Of a stretch of 64,000 bases of DNA, positions 59,801-62,399 are shown in pieces. Each line of letters begins with the position of its first letter. Position 1 is the first letter of the stretch. The notes under the pieces were generated by a model. It was not told the DNA's origin, ran no database searches, and saw only the letters and a program-made list of their open reading frames with translations. A program made the translations under genes and the position numbers. The DNA is from Holothuria scabra (Eukaryota > Echinodermata > Holothuroidea > Aspidochirotida > Holothuriidae), in contig CM074189.1 in NCBI GenBank assembly GCA_037179385.1, positions 21,401,020 through 21,465,019 of the forward strand, in the 5' to 3' direction.

Positions 59801-60899
59801 TTAATCACAAATTAGCAGTCCACCTGCCATTAATTGGTTGTTTTTTTTGTACACACAGATCTTCAATTAAAACTAAGTTTTATACTTATGTACATGTATG
59901 ATACTATAAAATTTAAGACTTGCACACTTTCCAGTAAGTACAAGGTATTTGTCCTCTCAACTAATAGCAAAATACATGTTGTAACATGTAGTACTGAAGT
60001 TATAGGCCTCTGCGAGACTTACCAATTTATGTGGCCAACATGAAGGTGAAGCAAAATCGTTACTGGAATCAGAGGCAACTATATACATATGTAGTTGCAT
60101 TTGCACAAGGTATCCTTTCACAGACACTGACTTACCCTAAGCTCAGGACACAGTTCTTCTAAATTTAAACATCATAATAAAAAACTCGGATGATTTTTAA
60201 TTTGAAGTTCTTAATATTAATGGAAAGGATCATTGAAAGACATGTTAAAAAGTTTTACCTTGAACCAAGAGAGTGAAAGTTGCTTCAACTGGACCCACAA
60301 CACAGGTGTAGGACCCTCCATCTGTTCTTATGATGGGGTCGATGACTAGAAGGACGGCCCTACTGGACTGCTGTGTGGTGTATACACGAGGTGGAGTATT
60401 ACCTGGAAAAAGAAAAGAAAACATTGACTGATCATAAACAAATTCAGGAGAGAAACATTGCAGGCCCGAAAAGGAAAGACCTGAATAAAACACAAGGAAG
60501 AGAAAGACACTTAGATCTCAAAACTCTTGAAAACTCAATGAAGAAACTGTGAGGTATTTTTACATTAAGAGTTCATGAGAACTGTTGCCAGGTCATAAAA
60601 CAAACCTCTTAATCAACCATTATTTCAATCAGTCTGCAATAAGATGAAATGGGATTTAACTACACTCGGATTCAAACAAGCATGTCACATGGTGTCAGCC
60701 AGAAAAGGAACATGTTGGGGGGGGGGGGGGGGGAGGGGGAAGGAACAAACCTAATGTCAAATAATAAGGCTAATCGCCATGCACTTAAATACCCCCCTTG
60801 ACATTCTACTTCAGAGAGTTTACCTTGGGAATTCAAGCAGACAGGTTCTGACAGCTCAGCCCCATTATGTGGACGTTCCCACACAATAAATTCGATGTC
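8782..60899 (-). CDS. Large multi-exon Ig/EGF repeat protein gene (partial, 40 firm exons)
   Basis: The gene reads from about 60.9 kb down to about 8.8 kb. Forty exons with GT donors and AG acceptors were placed by hand; each is listed separately. All forty are divisible by 3 and enter and leave in phase 1, and joined they give about 1,775 open residues. Ig domains occupy two exons (Cys/Trp half, then D-x-G-x-Y-x-C half) and EGF domains one exon with six Cys spaced like the compact tenascin/Tie/Delta EGF. No transmembrane helix, kinase or fibronectin domain is visible, so the product is extracellular at least here: a cell-adhesion, receptor or innate-recognition ectodomain are all possible. 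Tie-type receptors also combine Ig and EGF modules, but the number of repeats here is far larger. The 3' end lies beyond position 1 or is lost; no signal peptide was found. Confidence 0.9.
9098..9250 (-). CDS. Ig domain 15, first-half exon
   Basis: 51 codons in phase 1. VNYFCEIPEDSPYSDLVW holds the B-strand Cys and core Trp, followed by VGPDGSIV. Donor GTAATA, acceptor TTTAG. It is the last intact exon of the gene in the window; its partner at 8.8 kb is broken. Confidence 0.92.
9546..9644 (-). CDS. EGF-like domain exon 12
   Basis: 33 codons in phase 1. Six Cys: ECSPACKHGGTC and CYCTVGFIGDHC. Donor GTAAGA, acceptor CACAG. Confidence 0.93.
10030..10700. repeat. Irregular minisatellite (ACAACACTGTCCTTACAC)
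   Basis: ACAACACTGTCCTTA-type motifs, often followed by CACAACTAGTAACAAC, recur every 25-60 bp, about twenty times. The array produces long open frames on both strands, none with a plausible product. It fills much of the intron after Ig-b exon 10806-10946. Confidence 0.85.
10806..10946 (-). CDS. Ig domain 14, second-half exon
   Basis: 47 codons in phase 1. SRYSIYRSP, LVIRSLDED and TAGSYECYTW with the F-strand Cys, ending TLTLL and a split Cys or other codon. Donor GTGAGT, acceptor TTGTAG. The intron after it is largely filled by a minisatellite. Confidence 0.9.
11753..12061 (-). other. Unassigned open frame in an intron
   Basis: A 102-codon open frame inside the intron between the two halves of Ig 14. 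It has no motif, repeat or splice feature I recognise. The surrounding 11.1-12.1 kb is slightly richer in CpG than the introns nearby, which would fit an old mobile element. Coding status is not supported. Confidence 0.15.
12476..12625 (-). CDS. Ig domain 14, first-half exon
   Basis: 50 codons in phase 1. VRLTCSILAGDHFISNPQW holds the B-strand Cys and core Trp. Donor GTAAGT, acceptor ACCAG. Confidence 0.88.
13560..13658 (-). CDS. EGF-like domain exon 11
   Basis: 33 codons in phase 1. Six Cys: RCPYPCRNGGVC and CQCPYQWRGHDC. Donor GTTAGG is weaker than most; acceptor CAACAG. Overlapping plus-strand open frame is a shadow. Confidence 0.9.
14354..15387. mobile_element. 1.03-kb non-autonomous DNA element with short inverted ends
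   Basis: Ends are CCAGGGATGAGC and its inverse GCTCATCCCTGG, flanked on both sides by ATTA, a possible 4-bp target duplication. Inside are a GC-rich part with GGTGGGGGTCCAGGGGG hairpins near 14.46 kb and a stretch of TAGGCCTAG-type repeats near 14.62-14.85 kb. No transposase frame is present. The family is unknown. Confidence 0.6.
15625..15800. mobile_element. Relic related to the 36.7/37.1-kb MITEs
   Basis: CAAATTTTCGGGTAGCTAC followed by GAGCTCCGCGTGA is the reverse complement, with changes, of the centre of the two MITEs at 36.7 and 37.1 kb. The ends are decayed; only one CCCTTTAGCCGTT end near 15.63 kb is recognisable. Confidence 0.45.
15958..16107 (-). CDS. Ig domain 13, second-half exon
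   Basis: 50 codons in phase 1. TRVLTPEYT, LVIFNAQL and THSGNYMCQVGP with the F-strand Cys; S replaces the first acidic residue of D-x-G-x-Y-x-C. Ends SIIVKG plus a split codon. Donor GTGAGT, acceptor CAACAG. Confidence 0.92.
16803..16946 (-). CDS. Ig domain 13, first-half exon
   Basis: 48 codons in phase 1. IILACEASRSSEYGPPVW holds the B-strand Cys and core Trp, followed by IDNNGNEI. Donor GTACTT, acceptor ATGCAG. Confidence 0.9.
16985..17205. repeat. Dispersed repeat family A, copy 1
   Basis: Shares GTTAGATGAGATTTAA, TTCAAGTTCAAAC-like and CAACCCCCAGTCCACAG with copies at 25.84 kb and, inverted, at 49.3 kb. Non-coding. Confidence 0.65.
18025..18126 (-). CDS. EGF-like domain exon 10
   Basis: 34 codons in phase 1. 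Six Cys: ECDQPCQNGGSC and CECTVEYTGDYC. Donor GTGAGG, acceptor CCGTAG. Confidence 0.92.
18690..18965. repeat. Dispersed repeat family B (CATGACTTTTCCATGACC)
   Basis: Repeated CATGACTTTTCCATGACC and CCAGGCCTGGA, ending in GTATGAACCCTGC. A second copy lies at 35.5 kb. Motifs of this kind are common in non-autonomous DNA transposons of many animals; that link is from memory and inference. Confidence 0.65.
19015..19155 (-). CDS. Ig domain 12, second-half exon
   Basis: 47 codons in phase 1. EHVFTEFLS, LMTILGVG and PEDADAYSCTAGP with the F-strand Cys. DADAY replaces the usual D-x-G-x-Y, so the conserved Gly is Ala here. NKT sequon near the end. Donor GTAACC, acceptor CATTAG. Confidence 0.9.
19400..19703. 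mobile_element. MITE family C, copy 1
   Basis: About 300 bp with inverted ends TTCTCTCACCCCAAAC and TTTGGGGTGAGAG. The interior shares AGTTTATTGCTTCAG and AATCAAAGAGCTGAGCCA with copies at 31.7 and 39.3 kb. Confidence 0.75.
19761..19904 (-). CDS. Ig domain 12, first-half exon
   Basis: 48 codons in phase 1. TTVLCEVHADSPYQPMW holds the B-strand Cys and core Trp, then VDSDGLAI; an NTT sequon precedes the Cys. Donor GTATGT, acceptor TTACAG. Confidence 0.92.
20963..21190. repeat. Short direct repeat pair in an intron
   Basis: CTATATGGGGTCTGGGTAATAT occurs near 20,968 and again near 21,170, about 205 bp apart, shortly before the EGF 9 donor. It may mark a small duplication or two ends of an element. 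Confidence 0.6.
21205..21303 (-). CDS. EGF-like domain exon 9
   Basis: 33 codons in phase 1. Six Cys: DCSLSCQNEGTC and CQCSEEFFGEQC; NEG replaces the usual NGG. Donor GTATGA, acceptor TTACAG. Confidence 0.92.
22480..22760. repeat. Old relic of MITE family C
   Basis: Shares AAGTTTATTGCTCTAA, AACACTCTCAGT and GATGTCAATCAAAGA with the family C elements; ends are lost. Confidence 0.45.
22837..22935 (-). CDS. EGF-like domain exon 8
   Basis: 33 codons in phase 1. Six Cys: VCEPNCLNGGQC and CDCLLPWTGKAC. Donor GTAAGT, acceptor TTCAG. It is followed directly by another EGF exon, the only EGF doublet in the window. Confidence 0.92.
23498..24218. mobile_element. 721-bp near-perfect palindromic (foldback) MITE
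   Basis: Two arms of about 350 bp are inverse copies. The ends are TTTCACTAATTCGGCACTTAG and its inverse, flanked by TA on both sides. The centre is a GTTATATATATATAAC loop near 23,852-23,867. Arms differ at only a few places. A TA target with long inverted arms suggests a Tc1/mariner-type non-autonomous element; the family is inference. No coding content is seen. Confidence 0.85.
24603..25000 (-). mobile_element. Penelope-like retroelement fragment (GIY-YIG end), broken
   Basis: The minus strand reads CRKQSECPLEGNCLTNN, then GLTENTFKTRYTAHKSSF and LSEYIWKLKDSN. These are hallmarks of the C-terminal GIY-YIG endonuclease region of Penelope-like elements. After KDSN the frame shifts; family-like residues (WKLMNKARAYS, then CNLCLEEKF) continue in another frame to about 24.60 kb. 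No reverse transcriptase domain is present, so it is a truncated dead copy in an intron. Confidence 0.8.
25254..25406 (-). CDS. Ig domain 11, second-half exon
   Basis: 51 codons in phase 1, the longest Ig-b exon because of an extra TTGNSG tail. TNVYTEITD, LVITKLTQ and EEGGTYTCKVGK with the F-strand Cys. Donor GTGAGA, acceptor TTGCAG. It closes the three-Ig block and precedes two EGF exons. Confidence 0.92.
25838..26045. repeat. Dispersed repeat family A, copy 2
   Basis: Same landmarks as the copy at 17.0 kb: GTTAGATGAGATTTAA at one end and CCAACCCCCAGTCCACAG at the other, with CCTCTTACAACAGACAGGAA between. Confidence 0.65.
26210..26353 (-). CDS. Ig domain 11, first-half exon
   Basis: 48 codons in phase 1. 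LEFLCASRYSNTEDFPMW holds the B-strand Cys and core Trp, followed by IGPDGEMV. One NES sequon near the start. Donor GTTAGA, acceptor TTACAG. Confidence 0.92.
26922..27065 (-). CDS. Ig domain 10, second-half exon
   Basis: 48 codons in phase 1. RRVYSEQLS, LTFRTLLS and GDEGVYACNVGE with the F-strand Cys, ending INIIQ. Donor GTAAGT, acceptor TTCTAG. Confidence 0.92.
27970..28122 (-). CDS. Ig domain 10, first-half exon
   Basis: 51 codons in phase 1. YSVICEISQEV carries the B-strand Cys and VEIFWTTSDG the core Trp, so WTTSDG replaces the commoner W-x-G-PDG. Donor GTAATA, acceptor TTTCAG. Confidence 0.9.
29004..29144 (-). CDS. Ig domain 9, second-half exon
   Basis: 47 codons in phase 1. RRHIYASRVS, LYINNLQA and SDRGTYSCRIR with the F-strand Cys, and an NLT sequon. 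Ends LILEG. Donor GTTAGT, acceptor CAATAG. It is followed directly by another Ig-a exon. Confidence 0.9.
29730..30110. repeat. Dispersed repeat family D, copy 1
   Basis: GACACCCCATTACATC, GTTAATCAATTAATCA and GATGTAATCAGGCAGA recur, in part inverted, at 35.1, 37.6 and 47.2 kb. The copy ends close to the Ig 9 exon at 30.2 kb. Confidence 0.65.
30197..30352 (-). CDS. Ig domain 9, first-half exon
   Basis: 52 codons in phase 1. LRIICEVTQNERYKNPTW holds the B-strand Cys and core Trp; NTEI...PPG resembles the exon at 52.5 kb. Donor GTAATG, acceptor CCACAG. Confidence 0.9.
30950..31440. repeat. Tandem repeat around AGTCTGTAGTCAGCC
   Basis: AAGTCTGTAGTCAGCC-like motifs recur every 15-40 bp. A longer unit with GATCAATCAGCATACAGTCATCAT occurs twice, about 120 bp apart. 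Lies just upstream (in plus coordinates) of the EGF 7 exon. Confidence 0.8.
31516..31614 (-). CDS. EGF-like domain exon 7
   Basis: 33 codons in phase 1. Six Cys: ACYPQCLNGGSC and CYCLDGFDGRAC. Donor GTATTG, acceptor TCGCAG. This is the last EGF before three Ig domains in a row. Confidence 0.92.
31678..31990. mobile_element. MITE family C, copy 2 (inverted)
   Basis: Inverted relative to the copy at 39.3 kb; ends CCTCTCACCCCAAAC and GTTTGGGGTGAGAGAATTGG. Contains a G-run near 31.92 kb. Confidence 0.75.
32525..32716. repeat. 96-bp recent tandem duplication
   Basis: The stretch starting TTTACTCTCCAATACTAAC and ending CATTTCCATGGCAACC occurs twice in a row with only a few differences. Confidence 0.92.
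32842..32982 (-). CDS. Ig domain 8, second-half exon
   Basis: 47 codons in phase 1. PHLHIIRVG, LEWMDLQA and TDRGQYTCYKQ with the F-strand Cys, ending TLEVEG. The LQA-x-DRG-x-Y-x-C core matches the exon at 29.0 kb. Donor GTAATA; acceptor TTGAAG, weak but in phase. Confidence 0.88.
33430..34200. repeat. 49-bp minisatellite, about 15 copies
   Basis: Units read CTCACCTCACCTGCACTCTC, TCTCCCATTGATTTAG and AGTGCAATAGTCT. The middle units are nearly identical; those beyond 34.0 kb are diverged. On the gene strand each unit contains GTGCAGGTGAGGTGAGAGAG, resembling a splice donor, and the array abuts the donor of the Ig 8 first-half exon at 34,267. Confidence 0.93.
34267..34422 (-). CDS. Ig domain 8, first-half exon
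   Basis: 52 codons in phase 1. IRFTCVAPEVPG carries the B-strand Cys and NPRWRGPDGQDI the core Trp; one NQS sequon. The donor is GTGAGAGACC. Immediately downstream in the gene sense lies a minisatellite whose units repeat GTGAGGTGAGAGAGAC, nearly a copy of this donor. Confidence 0.92.
35085..35375. repeat. Dispersed repeat family D, copy 2
   Basis: Contains CTTGATATAGTCC, CACTGATTGACAG, GAGGGCACAGATCATGT and TACTGGGGTGTCTATGTTGC, shared with the copy at 37.6 kb. Confidence 0.7.
35530..35790. repeat. Dispersed repeat family B, copy 2
   Basis: Contains AAATTTCATGACTTTTCCATG, CCAGGCCTGGAAAATAAAT and ends GGCTGCAGGAACCCTAA, matching the copy at 18.7-19.0 kb. Confidence 0.65.
35925..36023 (-). 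CDS. EGF-like domain exon 6
   Basis: 33 codons in phase 1. Six Cys: PCFPPCSTGGMC and CQCQPNYFGLYC. TGG replaces the usual NGG. Donor GTATGT, acceptor TTCCAG. Confidence 0.92.
36514..36654 (-). CDS. Ig domain 7, second-half exon
   Basis: 47 codons in phase 1. NHMYTISQNS, VLRIIDVQRE and DAGNYTCIAGP with the F-strand Cys, ending LYLRIQG. Donor GTAAGA, acceptor CTTTAG. Two piggyBac-like MITEs lie just upstream in the preceding intron. Confidence 0.92.
36698..36948. mobile_element. 251-bp piggyBac-like MITE, copy 1
   Basis: Flanked by TTAA on both sides, with inverted ends CCCTTTACAGTTGT and ACAACGGTTAAGGG. TTAA target duplication plus a CCCTTT terminus fit the piggyBac superfamily. The copy at 37.05 kb has exactly the same length. 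Confidence 0.82.
37052..37302. mobile_element. 251-bp piggyBac-like MITE, copy 2
   Basis: Flanked by TTAA, ends CCCTTTACCATTGT and ACAACGGTAAAGGG. Same orientation as the copy 100 bp away and highly similar, so either a local duplication or two insertions. Confidence 0.85.
37612..37945. repeat. Dispersed repeat family D, copy 3
   Basis: Contains CTTGATATAGTCAGG, ACTGATTGACAG, GAGGGCACAGATCATGT and TACTGGGGTGTCTGTGTTGC; a close relative of the copy at 35.1 kb. Confidence 0.7.
38172..38330 (-). CDS. Ig domain 7, first-half exon
   Basis: 53 codons in phase 1. VPRYTIRITGS opens; IQLVCEVSPYS carries the B-strand Cys and KYPYWIGPN the core Trp. One NST sequon is present. Donor GTAAGT, acceptor CTTCAG. 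Confidence 0.92.
39341..39635. mobile_element. MITE family C, copy 3, TTAA-flanked
   Basis: 295 bp between two TTAA tetranucleotides. Ends AGGCCCAGTTCTCTCACCCC and GTGAGAGGATTGGCCCT. TTAA duplications are typical of piggyBac-type insertion, but the ends are not a standard piggyBac terminus that I can confirm. Confidence 0.75.
40283..40381 (-). CDS. EGF-like domain exon 5
   Basis: 33 codons in phase 1. Six Cys: PCIIPCENGGVC and CDCPPDFAGSYC. Closest in sequence to the EGF exon at 57.7 kb. Donor GTAAGT, acceptor TTACAG. Confidence 0.93.
   Translation of the reverse strand, partial: RCLASFPVKMEVFARMDNVTALQTLLAPTAKF
41131..41274 (-). CDS. Ig domain 6, second-half exon
   Basis: 48 codons in phase 1. 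GHIYSRPVS, LIFQGLQL and DDRGSYTCSAG with the F-strand Cys; YNST is a glycosylation sequon. Ends FYVRG. Donor GTATGC, acceptor TTTCAG. Confidence 0.92.
42120..42420. repeat. GC-rich repeat-like island in an intron
   Basis: CGGTGGTCC, GGACCACCAGAGGACCATCAG and GCCTTCGGC-type motifs with CpG dinucleotides stand out from the AT-rich surroundings; GGTGAGCC-A and GGCGAGCC-GACC recur in the right half. Probably a mobile element fragment; no coding frame is supported. Confidence 0.4.
43540..43689 (-). CDS. Ig domain 6, first-half exon
   Basis: 50 codons in phase 1. VPPYYIRIVHPP opens the domain; NVTLVCEVPVG carries the B-strand Cys and SPMWVLPSG the core Trp. It is close to the Ig-a exon at 38.2 kb (VPRYTIRI, LVCEV). 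Donor GTAAAA, acceptor GTCTAG. Confidence 0.92.
44640..45000. repeat. Dispersed repeat family E, copy 1
   Basis: TTTAGTGACTGTAGGCAGCC, GGTCCATCAGCCTTAAAT and ATTGTCTACATG are shared with a copy at 56.03-56.29 kb. Confidence 0.7.
45537..45638 (-). CDS. EGF-like domain exon 4
   Basis: 34 codons in phase 1. Six Cys: ECQPPCQNMGIC and CQCITHFAGPQC. The usual NGG is replaced by NMG. Donor GTAAGA, acceptor GGGCAG. Confidence 0.9.
45760..45965 (+). mobile_element. tRNA-derived SINE-like fragment
   Basis: GAGTTCAAGTCCTGG at 45,789-45,803 resembles a tRNA B box. It is followed by a CATACCAAAGACTGTAAAAA and CTGCTGCCATTTTGCTGG body of the kind seen in SINEs of many marine animals. The A box is too decayed to call. 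Confidence 0.55.
47160..47430. repeat. Dispersed repeat family D, copy 4
   Basis: Contains GTAAATCAATTAATCAGATG, ATATCAAGTGTGTATG and GATGTAATCAGGCAGAGA, matching the copy at 30.0 kb. Confidence 0.65.
49004..49144 (-). CDS. Ig domain 5, second-half exon
   Basis: 47 codons in phase 1. It contains RRIYTVRSS, SLILSQIAPG and DAGVYTCYRG with the F-strand Cys, ending TIQLTG. Donor GTAATT, acceptor TTTTTAG. A 3.4-kb intron, the largest inside the array, follows it. Confidence 0.92.
49310..49470. repeat. Dispersed repeat family A, inverted copy
   Basis: GGGGGTTGTTGAATATG and CCTGTTGTAAGAGGTGAC are the inverse of the family A landmarks at 17.0 and 25.9 kb. Confidence 0.55.
49500..49690. mobile_element. 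191-bp foldback element (TGGTCAA)
   Basis: The left part CACTCCAAAAACACTATGGTC and right part GACCATATTCTTTTTAGAGTG are inverse; CTGCACTGAC and GTCAGTGCAC inside are inverse as well. Many GGTCAA/TTGACC motifs lie between. Confidence 0.65.
50403..50543 (-). CDS. Ig domain 5, first-half exon
   Basis: 47 codons in phase 1, the shortest Ig-a exon apart from the atypical one at 60.8 kb. LSFTCEMSS carries the B-strand Cys and NPLWRGPDGQPI the core Trp; the WRGPDGQ core is shared with the exon at 34.3 kb. Donor GTATGG, acceptor CTCTAG. Confidence 0.92.
51441..51542 (-). CDS. EGF-like domain exon 3
   Basis: 34 codons in phase 1. Six Cys in FCSGGCLNGGSC and CRCRDGYTGANC. Donor GTAAGT, acceptor GGACAG. 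Confidence 0.93.
51992..52135 (-). CDS. Ig domain 4, second-half exon
   Basis: 48 codons in phase 1. It contains RKYIIPFSDTS, LSIMNPTDL and DSGDYACVVGH with the F-strand Cys. It ends ITIM and a split Arg codon at a GTAAGT donor; the acceptor is TTACAG. Confidence 0.92.
52458..52616 (-). CDS. Ig domain 4, first-half exon
   Basis: 53 codons in phase 1. YICEVAHDSYFRNPVW holds the B-strand Cys and core Trp; NNTE is an N-glycosylation sequon. The tail NTEI...QPG resembles the Ig-a exon at 30.2 kb. Donor GTAAGG, acceptor CTTCAG. Confidence 0.9.
52740..52985. repeat. Old relic of MITE family C
   Basis: Shares CCTACTTACTTCTAGCCCCTC, GATGTCAATCAAAGAGCTG and ATTGAGAATTTCTGTAGAA with family C; termini not recognisable. 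Confidence 0.5.
54348..54452 (-). CDS. EGF-like domain exon 2
   Basis: 35 codons in phase 1, the longest EGF exon of the array. Six Cys: ECSGPCHNGGSC and CRCLNGFVGTYC, with a short N-terminal extension (IEQ). Donor GTAAGT, acceptor TCCAG. Confidence 0.92.
55592..55732 (-). CDS. Ig domain 3, second-half exon
   Basis: 47 codons in phase 1. It contains HHMHVEYTSQT, LVINRLSAADEG and GTYYCTVGG with the F-strand Cys. It ends in NINAE before a GTGAGT donor; the acceptor is CATTTAG. Confidence 0.92.
56030..56290. repeat. Dispersed repeat family E, copy 2
   Basis: TTTTGTGACTGTAGGCAGC, GGGTCCATCAGCCTTAAAT and TTATTGTCTACATG match the copy at 44.7 kb. It ends beside the Ig 3 first-half exon. Confidence 0.7.
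56308..56457 (-). CDS. Ig domain 3, first-half exon
   Basis: 50 codons in phase 1. IRFECEVSRAG supplies the B-strand Cys and PPEWEAPNG the core Trp. Donor GTAAGA; acceptor TGCTTAG, confirmed by phase. Together with the next exon it makes a complete Ig domain. Confidence 0.92.
57688..57786 (-). CDS. EGF-like domain exon 1
   Basis: 33 codons in phase 1. Six Cys in the pattern CRPPCLNGGVC ... CDCPPEFPGSYC. Donor GTAAGT, acceptor TTCAG. The CPPEFPGSYC loop closely resembles that of the EGF exon near 40.3 kb (CPPDFAGSYC), which suggests these two modules share a recent ancestor. Confidence 0.93.
58157..58193. repeat. Short inverted repeat (hairpin)
   Basis: CAAAATCCCGTTGA and TCGACGGGATTTTG pair around a loop of about nine bases. 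It lies in the intron between Ig 2 and EGF 1 and has no T-tract or other context that would name it. Confidence 0.6.
58588..58731 (-). CDS. Ig domain 2, second-half exon
   Basis: 48 codons in phase 1. It contains SRITTYQES, then LEISRLQL and GDAGEYECVVGP with the F-strand Cys, and ends YSLRVSG. The donor GTGTGTG is less usual but keeps the phase; the acceptor is GACAG. Confidence 0.88.
59368..59520 (-). CDS. Ig domain 2, first-half exon
   Basis: 51 codons in phase 1. It contains ADLSCEIIGDSPF with the B-strand Cys and PPRWRLPSGQDAP with the core Trp. The longest open frame here is a different one, but only this frame gives the family motifs and phase-1 borders (CAACAG acceptor, GTACTA donor). 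Confidence 0.88.
60259..60402 (-). CDS. Ig domain 1, second-half exon
   Basis: 48 codons, phase 1 to phase 1. It opens with a RVYTTQQSS strand, then AVLLVIDPI and the diagnostic DGGSYTCVVGP, and ends with TLLVQG before a GTAAAA donor. The acceptor is TTTCCAG. It is followed directly by another Ig-a exon, with no EGF exon between them. Confidence 0.9.
60717..60733. repeat. G homopolymer run
   Basis: A run of 17 G lies between the first two exons of the gene; a similar C run lies near 44.10 kb and a G run near 31.92 kb. Such runs are prone to length error. Confidence 0.9.
60824..60899 (-). CDS. Probable first Ig half exon, atypical and short
   Basis: The motif VWERPHNGAEL aligns with the C-strand Trp region of the other Ig-a exons (for example EWEAPNG). 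The donor is in phase 1 (G|GTAAAC) and joins in frame to the next Ig-b exon. Only 25 codons are open, because an in-frame TGA lies just upstream of a weak CAG acceptor. This exon therefore starts in phase 0, unlike the rest, and lacks the usual B-strand Cys, which may lie in an unseen upstream exon. No Met is present. Confidence 0.45.
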
Positions 60900-61238
60900 C
60901 TGTCAGATTCTTGACACTTATAGTTTCGATGAAGTCCATCCAGTGACATAGCCAGTGTCTTCCCCAAATACAGAAATAGAGGTCGCCAGTCAGCGTCCTA
61001 CCTCTTGCAAACTTTTCTCATTGGTCATTTGTTAGGCATGTGCATGTCGTAGTCCAATCAGGATTCCCCATCCCATAGTTTGCAGACAACTCTGTCTGGA
61101 AACCACCTTAGTACTTTTAGGTAACTCCCTTCCTGGAGAGAGTTGGAAATAGACAGCCAAACAGAAAGGATCAACTCAAGAAACACGCACAGCTCCGCGG
61201 CCTTTGCCGCTGGGCCAAGCCTGCTGGACTCTACTTAC

Positions 61239-61560
61239 CAGCTCTTCTTACTTTCTTCGAATTTTCCTTTAACCTTGGAGTAGTTTATAGGAATCAGTTT
61301 TTACATTTAAAGGAAGGAAACTTAAGTTTTGAGACAGAAGTCCGTTTCTCACCGTTTAGAGTAGAAGTTTGTTACTCATCATGTAGATTAAAATCAATTC
61401 ATACTCAACATGTGACAGTGTTTAATCAAGTCTATCCTGGCAGCTCTTTGATAGATCAGAGAAAGGGATTTCTTTCACACTTAGAATAAACATTAGTCAA
61501 CTTTAAAGCTTTGTTCGAGTCTTCTTTCTTGAATCTCTTTTCTTATCGTACTACCCCCTA
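61239..61560 (-). other. Possible 5' non-coding exon of the Ig/EGF gene
   Basis: A strong donor, CTG|GTAAGTAG, lies at 61,233-61,241 on the minus strand, upstream of the first Ig exon. The sequence before it has stops in all useful frames, so it could only be untranslated. The upper limit is arbitrary. No signal peptide or start Met was found between it and the first Ig exon. Confidence 0.22.
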
Positions 61561-61582
61561 GCCTTCACGATGTGATTGGCCC

Positions 61583-61645
61583 AAACAACGCAACATGGTG
61601 GAGGAGCGGACTCGGAAGCAAACAACGCAACATGGTGGAGGAGCG
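61583..61645. repeat. 26-bp direct repeat near the probable promoter
   Basis: AAACAACGCAACATGGTGGA followed by GGAGCG occurs at 61,583 and 61,620, 37 bp apart. It lies between the possible 5' exon and the possible divergent exon. Confidence 0.85.
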
Positions 61646-62347
61646 AAAGTGAACAAAATAATATTTTTGAGGATCAGAGTTGTAAAACAACGTCGGAAAC
61701 TCAGTTACAACGCAACTTTATGGTTCTAAAAATTTTGGAGGAATGGAACTAATAACACAACCTTTTTGTAAGAATTAGAGCAAAAATTCAGTATTTTGGA
61801 GGAACGCAGCACTTTGCAAAAGCACAACAACACAAAATGGTTTTAACCACACCATCCTGGCGTATGCAGCAATAGAAACCTTTAACTGCCTAGTTTTGGC
61901 CACCCGCCCAAATTTGACACTCATCTGGCCTTCTTTTACCTTAAACTTAAAGATTCTTCTTGTCCTGTCGGCACCGCAACGCTCATCTGGATTTCTTTAA
62001 ACCTAGACGTTCCTTTTGTAATATTGGAACTACAACTCTTCTCTGGCTCTCTTTAGACTTCGACGTTCATCTTTGCCAATTGGACCCACAATGCAGCGAT
62101 GTCATGGTAAAATTTTCATTCTCCATAGCCTAGGACCGCTCCTTCTTTTAACTTAAGTGACAACCACCGCCTTGACGCCATGTTTACGCTACAGTTGATA
62201 ACTAGCACCGGCTCTTTCCGAGGAACTTCGGTTCATCTTAATTTTGACCGTCCTGCTTGGTAGACGCGATATAACTTAAGCAATCTTCGTCCATGTTTCG
62301 TTTCTCATTTGTGCCACCCAGCCAGCCTTAGTTTCTTCGCGCTTCAG

Positions 62348-62399
62348 ATGTCAGCCCGAAGTACAAGAAGACGTCACCAATCGAGTTATAACATTTATG
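62348..62399 (+). CDS. Possible first coding exon of a divergent plus-strand gene
   Basis: An ATG opens 17 codons (MSARSTRRRHQSSYNIY) that end in a strong GTGAGT donor in phase 1. A very basic N-terminus just upstream of a good donor, divergent to the Ig/EGF gene and next to a more GC-rich stretch, is suggestive of a first exon. No downstream exon was recognised in the remaining 1.6 kb, so no product can be named. Confidence 0.3.

Larger units (their letters stand above)
8895..60823. other. Introns without recognised content
   Basis: I found nothing supportable in the following stretches over 300 bases: 12.63-13.56, 16.11-16.80, 19.90-20.96, 27.07-27.97, 28.12-29.00, 38.33-39.34, 39.64-40.28, 40.38-41.13, 42.42-43.54, 45.97-47.16, 47.43-49.00, 50.54-51.44, 53.0-54.35, 54.45-55.59, 56.46-57.69, 58.73-59.37 and 59.52-60.26 kb. 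They are AT-rich with only short open frames. Confidence 0.6.
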
